A stretch of DNA of 64,000 nt from CAZSAT01 sp964604675 (GTDB lineage: Bacteria; Myxococcota_A; UBA796; CAJQPC01). The translations under genes were made by a program, and so were the position numbers. The stretch is from the NCBI GenBank assembly GCA_964604675.1, contig CAZSAT010000025.1:3503-67502 (forward strand). The letters run 5' to 3'. This document shows positions 23,842-35,552 of the stretch, one piece after another. Under the pieces are notes generated by a model. That model did not search any database. It was not told the origin of the DNA and saw only the letters and a list, made by a program, of their open reading frames with translations. How positions within the stretch are numbered: the first letter of the stretch is position 1; the number at the start of each line of letters is the position of its first letter.

Positions 23842-25574
23842 CGGATGGCGACGTGCAGGGGCAGCGCTGCCACGAAGCCATCCTGTTCGAGTGCCGTCTG
23901 CAGTGCTCGCGAGTGGGCCAGCAGGTCGCTGCCTCGTTCGCCGAGGACGGCCTGCAGGGTGGCCCGCGCCTGGGCATCGCTCGGCTCGGTCATCAGCTCG
24001 AGCCACTCGAACAGGTCCAGCGGGGCCGGCACGAACCGACGCCCGGGGTCGTCGACGCCGGCGAGCTGGCCGGCAACACGCACCGCGTCCTCGATTCCGC
24101 CCAGCTCGTCGACCAGGCCGTGCTCGACCGCCATGGCGCCCGTCCAGACCCGGCCGCGAGCCACGGCGTCGAGCGCGTCGAAGCTCATGCCGCGCCCTTC
24201 GGCGGCCTTCTGCACGAAGCTCGCGTAGAAGTTGTCCATGCGCTCCTGGAGCTTGGCGCGCTCGCGCTCGCTGAAGGGCTCCACGCTGGAGTTGATCCCC
24301 GCCAGGGGCGCACCCTGCACGCTCCACGTCGTCAGACCGACCTTCTCGAACAGGCCCGAGAGAGCCACCTTGCCGCCGAAGACGCCGATCGAGCCCGTGA
24401 GGGTGCTGGGGTCCGCCACGATGTGGTCGGTCGCCATGGCCACGTAGTAGCCACCGGACGCGGCCATCCCCCCCATCGAGGCGACCACCGGCTTCACGGC
24501 CTTGAGCTCGCCGACCGCGCGCCAGATGACGTCGGACGCGAGGGCCGAGCCGCCGGGCGAGTCGACCCGGATCACCACCGCCGCGATGTCGTCGTCGTCT
24601 TCCAGGTCGCGCAGCCGCTCGACCACGGTGCGGTCGCCGGCCGAGGTGCCCCCGAAGCCGCCGCCTTGGGAGCGCCCATCGATGATGGTGCCGCCCACGT
24701 GCACGATGGCGACGGACGGCGACCGCTTCCAGTCCGCGCGGACCTCGTCGAGGTAGGCTCGCAGGGGCACCGTGTCCACGTCCTCAAAGCGTTCGTTGAG
24801 CTCGTCCGAGTAGGTCAACGCGTCGATGAGGCCGCGCTCGACGGCCGCTTCGGGTGTGACCGGTGGGTCCTCGAGGAGCGCGAGCACCTCCTCGCTGGTC
24901 CACCGTCCCGTGGCCGCGAGGTCGTCGACGAAGGTGCCCTGCAGGCTGTCGAGCAGCGCCGTGTACATCTCCTGCGCTTCGTCCGAGGGCGCATCGCGGG
25001 TGTAGCTCTCGACGGCCGACTTGTACTCGCCGACACGCAGGTAGTCGGCGGTGAGTCCGAGCTTGTCCAGCGTTCCGGCGAAGTAGGTCGTGCTCATCGA
25101 GAGGCCGACCACGAACGGCACGCCGCCCGGATGCATCGTGATCTCGGTGCAGGGCGACGCGAGGTACCAGCTCACGTTCTCGTAGGTCTTCGACCAGACC
25201 ACGCACTCCTTGCCGGCTGCGGTCAACGCGGTCAGGCCTGCGCGCAGCTCCTGGGTCTGGGCGAGGCCCAACGACGGGCGGTCGAGGTGCAGCAGCAGGC
25301 CCGTGACGCTCGGGTCGGCGGCGGCGGCGTGGAGCGCGCCGCTGATCTCGGGGAGGGTCAGCGGGGCCTGCTCCGGGTCGAAGTGGAAGGCATCCTCTTC
25401 GGGGCCGTCCAGCACCGCGCCTGCAAGGCGAAGGCGCATCCAGCGCTTGGACTCCTCTCCGGTGACGATCGCCTCGTCGTCCCAGAGCAGGGTCACCCCG
25501 AGCACCAGCGCCGTCAGGATGAGTCCTGCCAGCGCGACCACGCCGATGAGAAGCCGATTGCCCTGTTCTGCCAC
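23838..25574 (-). CDS. sppA: Signal peptide peptidase SppA, long (67K) type
   Basis: A 578-residue membrane-bound serine protease that degrades cleaved signal peptides. One N-terminal membrane helix is present (about 9-33, LLIGVVALAGLILTALVLGV). Two tandem S49 domains follow, as in E. coli SppA. The catalytic lysine is in the first domain (VGEYKSAVESY), and the nucleophile serine in the second (GGMAASGGYYVAMATD). The start is GTG at 25574 with GAGG five bases upstream; the open frame upstream is not conserved in character. The downstream acetyltransferase gene overlaps its stop. Confidence 0.93.
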   Translation of the reverse strand: MAEQGNRLLIGVVALAGLILTALVLGVTLLWDDEAIVTGEESKRWMRLRLAGAVLDGPEEDAFHFDPEQAPLTLPEISGALHAAAADPSVTGLLLHLDRPSLGLAQTQELRAGLTALTAAGKECVVWSKTYENVSWYLASPCTEITMHPGGVPFVVGLSMSTTYFAGTLDKLGLTADYLRVGEYKSAVESYTRDAPSDEAQEMYTALLDSLQGTFVDDLAATGRWTSEEVLALLEDPPVTPEAAVERGLIDALTYSDELNERFEDVDTVPLRAYLDEVRADWKRSPSVAIVHVGGTIIDGRSQGGGFGGTSAGDRTVVERLRDLEDDDDIAAVVIRVDSPGGSALASDVIWRAVGELKAVKPVVASMGGMAASGGYYVAMATDHIVADPSTLTGSIGVFGGKVALSGLFEKVGLTTWSVQGAPLAGINSSVEPFSERERAKLQERMDNFYASFVQKAAEGRGMSFDALDAVARGRVWTGAMAVEHGLVDELGGIEDAVRVAGQLAGVDDPGRRFVPAPLDLFEWLELMTEPSDAQARATLQAVLGERGSDLLAHSRALQTALEQDGFVAALPLHVAIR

Positions 25575-25621
25575 GCACACCTCGTTCGATGTCGGAAGCC
25601 TATGCGCGAGCGCTGCCTCCG

Positions 25622-26779
25622 TCACCAGCAGAGCTGACGATGACGGTCCAGCCAGGTCACGACCGGGCCGAAGACCTGGGTCGGTGCCCGGGAATCGAGC
25701 AGCGGGTCGAGGTGACTCCACGTGCTGTCGAGCACGTGGCCGTCCACAGGGCCGGCGAGCTTCGCCAGGACCTCGCCCGCGTGGTGCGGTCGGCACGTCG
25801 GGTCGCCTTCACACGCGATGACCTGGACCGGCAGCGTGTGGCCGGCGAGCGCGGCGAGGTAGTCGATGCGGTCGTGTCGGTCGGTGAGGGTGCCAGCGCG
25901 CAGCCAGGTCAGCACCTGGCGCACCATCGCCCCGGAGAGGTTCTCGGCGCCGTGCACCATGAGGCTCCGCGTCAGCTCGTTCGCACCCGCCGAGGGCGCG
26001 GCCAGAGCCGCTGCGGCACGCATCGGCACGTGGGCTCCACGTGGCAGTAGGAGCTCGAGCAGGGCCGCCGCCCGGAGCATCGTCTCGCCCGCCTCGAACC
26101 GGACGGGAGCGCAGAGCGTGGTGGCCGGACCCAGGCCGAGGCGCCCGTAGCTCGCCAGGTACGCGTAGAGCAGCTGGCCGCCGAGAGCGTGGCCGACCCA
26201 CGCGACCCGCGGGAAGCCGCTGTGGTGCTGGATGGCCTCCAGCGCGGCCGGGACGTCCTGGGCGACCAAGTCGTCGAGGTCGCCAGGTCGCGCGTCGTCC
26301 GGTGCGATGGCCGAGCGGTCCAGCCGGTGCTCGAGCAGGTACACCGCGAAGCCGGCTTCGTGCAGGGCTTGCGCGATCGAGAGCTCAGCGGTGAGGTCCA
26401 TGGCGAAGCGGTTCACCGCCAGCCCGTGCGCCAGGAGCACGGGTTCGCCGCGTGTTCCCGGGGGGGCGGGGAGGTGGAACAGGGGGCAACGCCACCCGTC
26501 GTCCGTCGCGTAGTAGAGCCGGGCGAGGAGCGGACGGTGCGGAGGACGGGCGAAGCGTTCGGGGGAGTCGGGGGTGAGCGCCCGCCACGTGGCCGCCAAG
26601 GCGATCTCCGCCGTGCGTCGGGCGATGCGTGCTCCGCGTGTGGGCCTCAGGGGGTCCAAGCGGGGGCCCAGGCCGGTGTGCTCGGGCTGTCGGGACACCG
26701 GCGCTCGGGGAAGGAAGAGGGGGAGGTCCGCAGGTCGCGCGTGGGGGGTGGCATCTCTCGGCTCGTCCGCGAAGTACAC
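25622..26779 (-). CDS. Alpha/beta-hydrolase-fold protein lacking the nucleophile serine
   Basis: A 385-residue alpha/beta-hydrolase-fold protein, similar in layout to PhaC-like and lipase-like hydrolases (PVLLAHGLAVNRFAMDL at the oxyanion region). The nucleophile elbow reads VGHALGGQLLYAY, where G-H-S-x-G would be expected; GCT codes Ala at the serine position. The aspartate (IACEGDPTCRP) and histidine (STWSHLDPLL) positions appear retained. It may therefore be non-catalytic or use another residue. The GTG start at 26779 is the first in the frame; a shorter start cannot be excluded. Confidence 0.65.
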   Translation of the reverse strand: MYFADEPRDATPHARPADLPLFLPRAPVSRQPEHTGLGPRLDPLRPTRGARIARRTAEIALAATWRALTPDSPERFARPPHRPLLARLYYATDDGWRCPLFHLPAPPGTRGEPVLLAHGLAVNRFAMDLTAELSIAQALHEAGFAVYLLEHRLDRSAIAPDDARPGDLDDLVAQDVPAALEAIQHHSGFPRVAWVGHALGGQLLYAYLASYGRLGLGPATTLCAPVRFEAGETMLRAAALLELLLPRGAHVPMRAAAALAAPSAGANELTRSLMVHGAENLSGAMVRQVLTWLRAGTLTDRHDRIDYLAALAGHTLPVQVIACEGDPTCRPHHAGEVLAKLAGPVDGHVLDSTWSHLDPLLDSRAPTQVFGPVVTWLDRHRQLCW

Positions 26780-27030
26780 CCCGACCTCGCGAACGTCTCT
26801 CTGCTCAGCTTCGCCGGCGGGGCATCCTGCGCCCGAGACCGGCTTCTTCGTCGACCAACGTCAATGCAGCGATGGGCTCTGCGTCTGCTTCAGCGAAACC
26901 AGACGCGGCCTGCGAACCTCCAAAGTTCGAGAACACTCAGATTCTTTAAGGAGAGTCTCAAGGGTGCTCTTGTCATGTCAAGAGTAACCTGCGAAGAGGT
27001 GCGTGCCACCGGCGAGATACAGGCGCACTC
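26780..27030. promoter_or_regulatory. Divergent intergenic region between the alpha/beta protein and rsmA
   Basis: This 251-base spacer is clearly less GC-rich from about 26870 to 26990 than the genes around it, as expected for promoters of two divergent genes. It holds an inverted repeat at 26967-26984 (CTCTTG and CAAGAG around six bases) 47 bases before the rsmA start. I could not assign a firm -35/-10 pair. Confidence 0.4.
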
Positions 27031-27834
27031 GTGGCCAGCTCTCCCCATCCCTCCGTCCTGCTGAGGCGACTCGAACAGCGGGCGCGTCGGCGCTTTGGCC
27101 AGAACTTCCTCGTGCAGGCCGGGGTGCAGGAACGCATCGCCGCGCTCACGGGTGCGGGCGTCGACGACCGCGTCCTGGAGATCGGTCCCGGCCTGGGTGG
27201 CCTCACCCGAGCCCTGATGGCGCGGGGCGCGCTGGTGACGGCAGTCGAAGTGGACCGGGACCTCGCGGCCTTCCTGGCCGAAGAGCTCCCGAGCCTCACC
27301 CTCCACCAGGCCGACGCCACCAAGATCGACCTCGACACGGTCTGTCCGGGCTCCGGTTGGCTCGCGTGCGCGAACCTCCCCTACAACGTGGCCACCACGC
27401 TGGTGACCAGCCTCGTGGCCGATGCGCAGCGCTTCCGCCGGCTCGTGCTCATGTTCCAGAAGGAGGTCGCCGAGCGCATCGTGGCGGAGCCGGGCACCCG
27501 GAAGCGCGGCTCCTTGTCGGTCTGGTGCCAGCTCCACGCCACGGCGCGCATCGCGATGCGCTTGCCGCCGGGCGCCTTCCACCCCCCGCCGAAGGTCGAC
27601 TCGGCCGTGGTGCTGCTCGAGCCCCGTCCCTTCGCCCCGGGCGTCCCCGTCGAGCACGTCAGCGAGGTCGTACGCGCTGGCTTCTCGCAGCGGAGGAAGA
27701 CCCTCGAGAACGCGCTGTCGTCGCGCTTCGACAAGTCCCGTGTGCGCAGCATCGTCCCTGGGGTGGTGGGCGCGGGAAGGCGGGCCGAGACCCTCGACAA
27801 TGACGAATGGGTGGCCTTGGCGCAGGCTCTCTGA
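27031..27834 (+). CDS. rsmA: 16S rRNA dimethyladenosine transferase RsmA (KsgA)
   Basis: A 267-residue SAM-dependent enzyme that dimethylates two adjacent adenines near the 3' end of 16S rRNA. N-terminal FGQNFLVQ is the family hallmark. The SAM loop is VLEIGPGLGGLTRAL, the acidic loop is AVEVDRD, and the catalytic motif is CANLPYNVAT (N-L-P-Y). C-terminal FSQRRKTLENAL is also conserved. The start is GTG at 27031. A PP2C gene follows after about 100 bases. Confidence 0.95.
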   Translation: MASSPHPSVLLRRLEQRARRRFGQNFLVQAGVQERIAALTGAGVDDRVLEIGPGLGGLTRALMARGALVTAVEVDRDLAAFLAEELPSLTLHQADATKIDLDTVCPGSGWLACANLPYNVATTLVTSLVADAQRFRRLVLMFQKEVAERIVAEPGTRKRGSLSVWCQLHATARIAMRLPPGAFHPPPKVDSAVVLLEPRPFAPGVPVEHVSEVVRAGFSQRRKTLENALSSRFDKSRVRSIVPGVVGAGRRAETLDNDEWVALAQAL

Positions 27835-27844
27835 GCCGCGGGAT

Positions 27845-27873
27845 TTGCGCGCTCAGAGCCGCGACCATAAAAG
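27845..27873 (+). promoter_or_regulatory. Candidate promoter before the PP2C-M23 genes
   Basis: TTGCGC and TAAAAG are spaced by 17 bases in the gap after rsmA, about 58 bases before the PP2C start. The arrangement is like the candidates before rpsB and rplM. Confidence 0.35.
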
Positions 27874-27931
27874 CCCCGGCTTCCAGGCTCCCCCGCTCTG
27901 ACTTGGGGAGGGTCTGGTACGAGGAGGCACG

Positions 27932-28690
27932 GTGCGCGTCACGTCCTGCGGCATCACCGATGTTGGGATGAAGCGCACCAACAACGAGGACAACTACCTC
28001 ATCAACGACGAGCTCAACCTCTTCGTCGTGTGCGACGGCATGGGTGGACATGTCGGCGGTGAGTACGCCTCGGCCATCGCCGTCAACACGGTGGAGGAGG
28101 TCTTGAGCTCCATCGAGACCGATCCCGAGATGAAGCTTCCCCAGGCGGACGGCCCGGTCGAGGTCACGCGGGAGAAGCTCCGCTACGCGGTTCGGCTGGC
28201 GGGGAAGCGCATCTTCGAGAAGGCGGCCGCAGAGCCCGAGTACAAGGGAATGGGCACAACCGCCCTGGTGCTGTTGCTGGAGTCGGGGAACGCCTACCTC
28301 GCCCACGTGGGCGACTCCCGCGGCTACCTGGTGCGCGATGGGCGCATCGAGCAGCTCACCGAGGATCACTCGCTCGTGAACGAGAAGGTCAAGGCCGGCG
28401 TGCTCACGCGGGAAGAAGCCAAGCACCACCGCTTGCGCAACGTGATCACGCGCAGCCTCGGCTACACCGAGGAGGTCGAGATCGACGTGCAGGTGAAGGC
28501 GCTCCGTCGGGACGACGCCTTCCTGCTCTGCAGCGACGGGCTCTCGAACCTGGTCGAGACCCAGGAGATGGGGGAGGCGATCCTCCGCAACCCGCTGCAG
28601 TCCGCTGCGAGGAAGCTCATCCACACCGCCTGTGAGCGCGGCGGCGACGACAACGTCACCGCGGTGGTGGTGAGGGTCGACGAGCCCTGA
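27932..28690 (+). CDS. PP2C-family protein phosphatase
   Basis: A 252-residue stand-alone PPM/PP2C Ser/Thr phosphatase. Metal-binding motifs are all present: RTNNEDNYL, VCDGMGGHVGGE, AHVGDSRGYL, LLCSDGLSNL and GGDDNVTAVVV. Such enzymes usually oppose Hanks-type kinases; no kinase is in this window. The start is GTG at 27932 after GAGGAGG. The stop overlaps the start of the M23 peptidase gene (TGATG), so the two are likely coexpressed, hinting that phosphorylation and cell-wall cleavage are linked. Confidence 0.93.
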   Translation: MRVTSCGITDVGMKRTNNEDNYLINDELNLFVVCDGMGGHVGGEYASAIAVNTVEEVLSSIETDPEMKLPQADGPVEVTREKLRYAVRLAGKRIFEKAAAEPEYKGMGTTALVLLLESGNAYLAHVGDSRGYLVRDGRIEQLTEDHSLVNEKVKAGVLTREEAKHHRLRNVITRSLGYTEEVEIDVQVKALRRDDAFLLCSDGLSNLVETQEMGEAILRNPLQSAARKLIHTACERGGDDNVTAVVVRVDEP

Positions 28691-29658
28691 TGGGCCGCCG
28701 CTCGGACGAGCGGGAGGAGCGTCGCTACACGCTCCTCTTCGTCCAGGACCGCGGCCGCGGTCGGGTTCGCCAGCTCACGATCACGTCCTCGATGCTGCGG
28801 CGGGCGGCCGCTGCGCTCACGGTGCTCGGTGTGTTCCTGGCGCTGGGCGGGGCGGTGCTCGCCGTGGAGCTGCCGCGGCTCTGGCGCTTCGACGATCTGG
28901 TCGCCGAGAACCTTCGGCTGAAGACCCGCCTTCACGACATCGAAGGGGAGCTCGACGAGGTGGAGCTGACCTTGCGGCGCCTCCGGGTCTACGACCGGCA
29001 GCTCCGCGCGCTGCAGGAAGACGTGGGCCTGCCCGGTGGGCTCGGCCCGCTGGACGACGCCGAGAGCGCTGCGCTCGGCCTCGAGGCCCTCGGCGAGCTG
29101 GATGGAGGAGGCCTCGCCCCCGTGCAGGTCGACGACCTCCGGCCCGCCGACGCCTGGGCGGGGGCGGTGGAGGCTCGCGCGGAAGGCCTGCTGAGGGTGC
29201 TGCGCGAGGTCGAACCGCGCATCGGGCGCGCGGCCGAGGACGTGACGGATCTGCTCACCATCCGCGCCGCCTTGCCCCAGGTGTGGCCGGCGAGCGGCGT
29301 GCTGACCAGCGGCTTCGGCTACCGGCGCAGCCCCATCTACCGCAGCCGGAAGTTCCACTCCGGCATCGACGTGTCCGCGCCGCGCGGCAGCCGCGTCGTG
29401 GCCGTGGCGCCCGGCACCGTGAGCATGGCGCGCTCCAACGGCGGCTACGGTCGCATGGTGGTGGTCGACCATGGCTTCGGCATCGAGAGCCGCTACGCGC
29501 ACAGCACCTCGATCTTCGTGGACGAGGGTGACTACGTCGAAGCTGGGCAGGTCGTGGCCACTGTGGGGACCACCGGACAGACCACCGGACCGCACCTCCA
29601 CTTCGAGCTCGTGGTGCACGGACAGGCGGTCGATCCGCTCGACTACCTCCCGAGGTGA
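28690..29658 (+). CDS. M23-family peptidase with coiled coil (murein hydrolase)
   Basis: A 322-residue membrane-anchored envelope protein. A basic N-terminus and one membrane helix (about 38-60) precede a coiled coil (about 70-115, LRLKTRLHDIEGELDEVELT) and a linker. A C-terminal LytM/M23 domain follows, with zinc ligands in FHSGIDVSAPRG and PHLHFELVVHG. The layout matches division-type murein hydrolases and their activators. It is coupled to the PP2C gene and precedes secA. Confidence 0.9.
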   Translation: MGRRSDEREERRYTLLFVQDRGRGRVRQLTITSSMLRRAAAALTVLGVFLALGGAVLAVELPRLWRFDDLVAENLRLKTRLHDIEGELDEVELTLRRLRVYDRQLRALQEDVGLPGGLGPLDDAESAALGLEALGELDGGGLAPVQVDDLRPADAWAGAVEARAEGLLRVLREVEPRIGRAAEDVTDLLTIRAALPQVWPASGVLTSGFGYRRSPIYRSRKFHSGIDVSAPRGSRVVAVAPGTVSMARSNGGYGRMVVVDHGFGIESRYAHSTSIFVDEGDYVEAGQVVATVGTTGQTTGPHLHFELVVHGQAVDPLDYLPR

Positions 29659-29743
29659 GAGCTTTGCGTTAAAGGCGCCGACTTCCGGCCCTTGCCGCCG
29701 TCGACCGGCGTGTGCAAGGACAGCCGATTCGGGAGTTTGAGCA

Positions 29744-32524
<2,781 letters not shown>

Positions 32525-32527
<3 letters not shown>

Positions 32528-32553
32528 ACAGGCGCCCCTCGCTCGGTTAATCG
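32525..32553 (+). promoter_or_regulatory. Candidate promoter and leader of rpsB
   Basis: TAGACA and TAATCG are 17 bases apart just after secA. The following leader of about 140 bases up to the rpsB ATG contains a short stem with a TTCG loop at about 32617-32631, which could be a leader structure. I recognise no known r-protein binding motif. Confidence 0.35.
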
Positions 32554-32693
32554 CGCGGCGCGCTCTTCTGCGCACCTCTCATTCCACACGCCGATCACGC
32601 CACGGTCCCTGGGTGCCCTTCGGGGTGGGGCCGCGACGCGGCGGAGGCCCAACCCGAAACCGGGTCCTTCGTGACCCCCAGGACATCGTCATC

Positions 32694-33530
32694 ATGCCCA
32701 ACGTCTCCCTCCGAGACCTCCTCGACGCTGGTGTGCACTTCGGCCACCAGACTCGCCGCTGGAACCCGCGCATGCGCCCGTACATCTACGGCGCCAAGAA
32801 CGGGGTCCACATCATCGACCTCCAGAAGACCGCCCGCGCGCTCATCGAGGCCTGTCGCTTCGTGAACGGGGTCGCCTCCGCAGGTCAGCCCGTGCTCTTC
32901 GTCGGCACCAAGCGCGCGGCGCGCGACATCGTGTCGGGCGAGGCCGGCCGTGCCGGCATGTACTACATCAACAACCGCTGGCTCGGCGGCACGATGACCA
33001 ACTTCAAGACGATCAAGCAGTCCATCGACCGCTTGAACAAGCTGGAGCGGGCGCGTGAGGAGGGTCGCTTCCAGGTGCTCTCGAAGAAGGAGGCGCTCCA
33101 GCTGAGCCGCGAGATCGAGAAGATGAACAAGAGCCTGGGCGGCATCAAGAAGCTCAAGGGTCTCCCGGGCGCCCTCTTCATCATCGATCCAAAGAAGGAG
33201 CACATCGCGATCAACGAGGCGCGCACCCTCAAGATTCCGATCGTGGCGCTCTGCGACACCAACTGCGATCCTTCCGGCATCGACTACGTCATCCCCGGCA
33301 ACGACGACGCGCTGAAGTCCATCCAGCTGTTCACGTCCGCCATCGCCGACAGCTGCATCGAGGGCATGGCCGCCGGCCGTGTCAACCCGGATGCCGCGGT
33401 CGCCGCTGCCGCCGACGTGAACGTCGACATCGTGCACCGCGCGCGCTCCTCCTCCGAGGAGCCCGATGCCTCGGCCGCCCCCCCGGCGCCGGAAGCCACG
33501 CCCGAAGCCGAGGCCACGGCCGAGGCCTAG
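32694..33530 (+). CDS. rpsB: 30S ribosomal protein S2
   Basis: Ribosomal protein S2, 278 residues. Typical segments are LLDAGVHFGHQTRRWNPRM, FVGTKRAARDIV, NNRWLGGTMTNF and IVALCDTNCDPSGIDYVIPG. A C-terminal extension of about 40 Ala/Pro/Glu-rich residues follows the conserved core. The ATG at 32694 is chosen because it begins the conserved N-terminus MPNVSLRDLL; the open frame upstream is leader. It heads the rpsB-tsf-pyrH-frr cluster. Confidence 0.97.
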   Translation: MPNVSLRDLLDAGVHFGHQTRRWNPRMRPYIYGAKNGVHIIDLQKTARALIEACRFVNGVASAGQPVLFVGTKRAARDIVSGEAGRAGMYYINNRWLGGTMTNFKTIKQSIDRLNKLERAREEGRFQVLSKKEALQLSREIEKMNKSLGGIKKLKGLPGALFIIDPKKEHIAINEARTLKIPIVALCDTNCDPSGIDYVIPGNDDALKSIQLFTSAIADSCIEGMAAGRVNPDAAVAAAADVNVDIVHRARSSSEEPDASAAPPAPEATPEAEATAEA

Positions 33531-33593
33531 CCGAACCCCCGCTCAACACCTTCGAAAACGGCTCCTCCGGGGCCGCAGAGGACGGAACCACCT

Positions 33594-34241
33594 ATGTCCA
33601 TGGCTCAGATCAAGACGCTGCGCGAGCGCACCGGCGCCGGCATGCTGGACTGCAAGAAGGCTCTCACCGAGGCGAGCGGCGATCTCGACGCCGCCGTCGA
33701 CTGGCTGCGGCAGAAGGGCATCGCCAAGGCCGCCAAGAAGTCCGGCCGCGCCGCTGCCGAAGGCGTGGTCGCTTCGTACATCCACGCCGGCGGGAAGATC
33801 GGCGTGCTGGTGGAGGTGAACGCCGAGACCGACTTCGTGGCGAAGAACGACCAGTTCATGGCCTTCGTGAACGACATCGCGATGCACATCGCGGCGGCCG
33901 CTCCGACCTACATCTCCCGTGATGAGGTTCCGAACGACGCGATCGAGCGCGAGAAGAAGGTGCAGCTCGCCCGCGTGATGGAGGAGGGCAAGCCCCAACA
34001 CATCGCCGAGAAGATCGTCGCGGGTCGCATGGGCAAGTTCTACGAGGAGCAGTGCCTGCTCGACCAGACCTTCGTCAAGGACGACAAGAAGACGGTCGGC
34101 GAGGTCGTGTCCGACAAGATCGCGACCATCGGCGAGAACATCAAGATCCGCCGCTTCTCCCGCTTCGTGATGGGCGAAGGCCTCGAGAAGAAGCAGGACG
34201 ACTTCGCGGCCGAGGTCGCTGCAGCGGCCGGCCTGGCCTGA
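33594..34241 (+). CDS. tsf: Elongation factor Ts
   Basis: EF-Ts, 215 residues, the nucleotide exchange factor for EF-Tu. The N-terminal UBA-like part has IKTLRERTGAGMLDCKKAL. The conserved contact region VEVNAETDFVAKNDQF follows. The protein is the short form, comparable to the roughly 200-residue proteins of several phyla rather than the 283 residues of E. coli. An internal ATG two codons later is an alternative start. Confidence 0.96.
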   Translation: MSMAQIKTLRERTGAGMLDCKKALTEASGDLDAAVDWLRQKGIAKAAKKSGRAAAEGVVASYIHAGGKIGVLVEVNAETDFVAKNDQFMAFVNDIAMHIAAAAPTYISRDEVPNDAIEREKKVQLARVMEEGKPQHIAEKIVAGRMGKFYEEQCLLDQTFVKDDKKTVGEVVSDKIATIGENIKIRRFSRFVMGEGLEKKQDDFAAEVAAAAGLA

Positions 34242-34242
34242 G

Positions 34243-34959
34243 GTGGCGGACGCCTACAAGCGTGTCCTGTTGAAGCTCTCCGGCGAGATGCTCGCCGGGG
34301 AGGGCAGCTTCGGAATCACCGCCGATGTCATCGGCGGCTTCGCCGAGGAGGTCGGCGCGCTGCAGGCGCTCGGTGCGGAGGTCGCCATCGTCATCGGCGG
34401 CGGCAACATCTTCCGCGGGCTCTCTGGGGCAAGCCGTGGGATGGATCGCGCGCACGCCGACTACATGGGCATGCTGGCCACCGTGATCAACGCGCTGGCC
34501 CTGCAGGATGCTCTCGAGCGGCGCGGCACCTACACGCGCGTGATGTCCGCGATTCCCATGGACCGCATCGCCGAGCCGTACATCAAGCGGCGAGCCACCC
34601 GGCACCTCGAGAAGGGGCGCGTGGTCATCTTCGCCGCCGGCACGGGCAATCCCTTCTTCTCCACCGACACCGCTGCGGCCCTCCGCGCCGCTGAGATCGG
34701 TGCCGACGTGGTGCTCAAGGGCACGAAGGTCGACGGGGTGTACGACAAGGATCCGGCGCTCTACGACGACGCCGTGAAGCTCGACCACGTCACCTACCTC
34801 GACGCCATCAAGCGCGGCCTGAAGGTCATGGACACCACGGCGATCTCGCTGTGCATGGACAACAGCCTTCCCATCGTGGTCTTCGACATGAAGCCTGGCA
34901 ACGTGGTGCGTGTGGTCGAGGGCGAGCCCATCGGAACGAGGGTCGACGACCGCCCGTGA
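34243..34959 (+). CDS. pyrH: UMP kinase
   Basis: PyrH, 238 residues, converts UMP to UDP in pyrimidine synthesis. The amino-acid-kinase fold shows KRVLLKLSGEMLAG at the start, VIGGGNIFRG at the glycine loop, and VVLKGTKVDGVYDKDP near the ATP site. The start is GTG at 34243, two bases from the tsf stop. Confidence 0.97.
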   Translation: MADAYKRVLLKLSGEMLAGEGSFGITADVIGGFAEEVGALQALGAEVAIVIGGGNIFRGLSGASRGMDRAHADYMGMLATVINALALQDALERRGTYTRVMSAIPMDRIAEPYIKRRATRHLEKGRVVIFAAGTGNPFFSTDTAAALRAAEIGADVVLKGTKVDGVYDKDPALYDDAVKLDHVTYLDAIKRGLKVMDTTAISLCMDNSLPIVVFDMKPGNVVRVVEGEPIGTRVDDRP

Positions 34960-34988
34960 TCCATTAAGCCTCGGACAACGGAGGACCT

Positions 34989-35552
34989 GTGGTCGACGAG
35001 TACATGAGCGCAATGAACGACGACATGGCCAAGGCCCTCTCGTCGCTCCAGAACCAGCTCTCCACGGTGCGAACCGGTCGTGCCTCCCCGGCACTGCTCG
35101 ACAACGTGCAGGTCAACGTGTCCAGCTACGGGGCCGTCATGCCGCTGAAGCAGCTGGCCACGGTGTCGGCGCCGGACGCTCGACTGCTCCAGATCGCCCC
35201 CTGGGACAAGTCGGTCATCGCAGACATCGAGAAGGCCATTGCCACCGCAAACCTCGGCTTGAACCCCAACAGCGACGGCAACGTGGTGCGGGTGCCGATC
35301 CCGCCGCTCACGACCGAGCGTCGCCAGGACATGGTCAGGCAGGTCCGTCGCATGGGCGAGGACGCCAAGATCAGCATCCGGCACGCACGCCGTGAGTACA
35401 ACGACCTCTTCAAGGAGCTCGAGGGCGACAAGGAGATCTCCGAGGACGAGCTGAAGCGCGTGCTCAAGCAGGTCCAGGAGGGAACGGACGCCTCGGTCAA
35501 GCAGGTCGACGGCGTGGTCGGGGCGAAGGAAGCGGAGATCCTGGAGGTGTGA
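34989..35552 (+). CDS. frr: Ribosome recycling factor
   Basis: RRF, 187 residues, splits post-termination ribosomes with EF-G. Conserved parts are TVRTGRASPALLDNV, LQIAPWDKSVIADIEKAI, NLGLNPNSDGNVVRVPIPPL and ISIRHARREYNDLFK. The start is GTG at 34989, preceded by GGAGG. The stop overlaps uppS (GTGA). Confidence 0.97.
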   Translation: MVDEYMSAMNDDMAKALSSLQNQLSTVRTGRASPALLDNVQVNVSSYGAVMPLKQLATVSAPDARLLQIAPWDKSVIADIEKAIATANLGLNPNSDGNVVRVPIPPLTTERRQDMVRQVRRMGEDAKISIRHARREYNDLFKELEGDKEISEDELKRVLKQVQEGTDASVKQVDGVVGAKEAEILEV

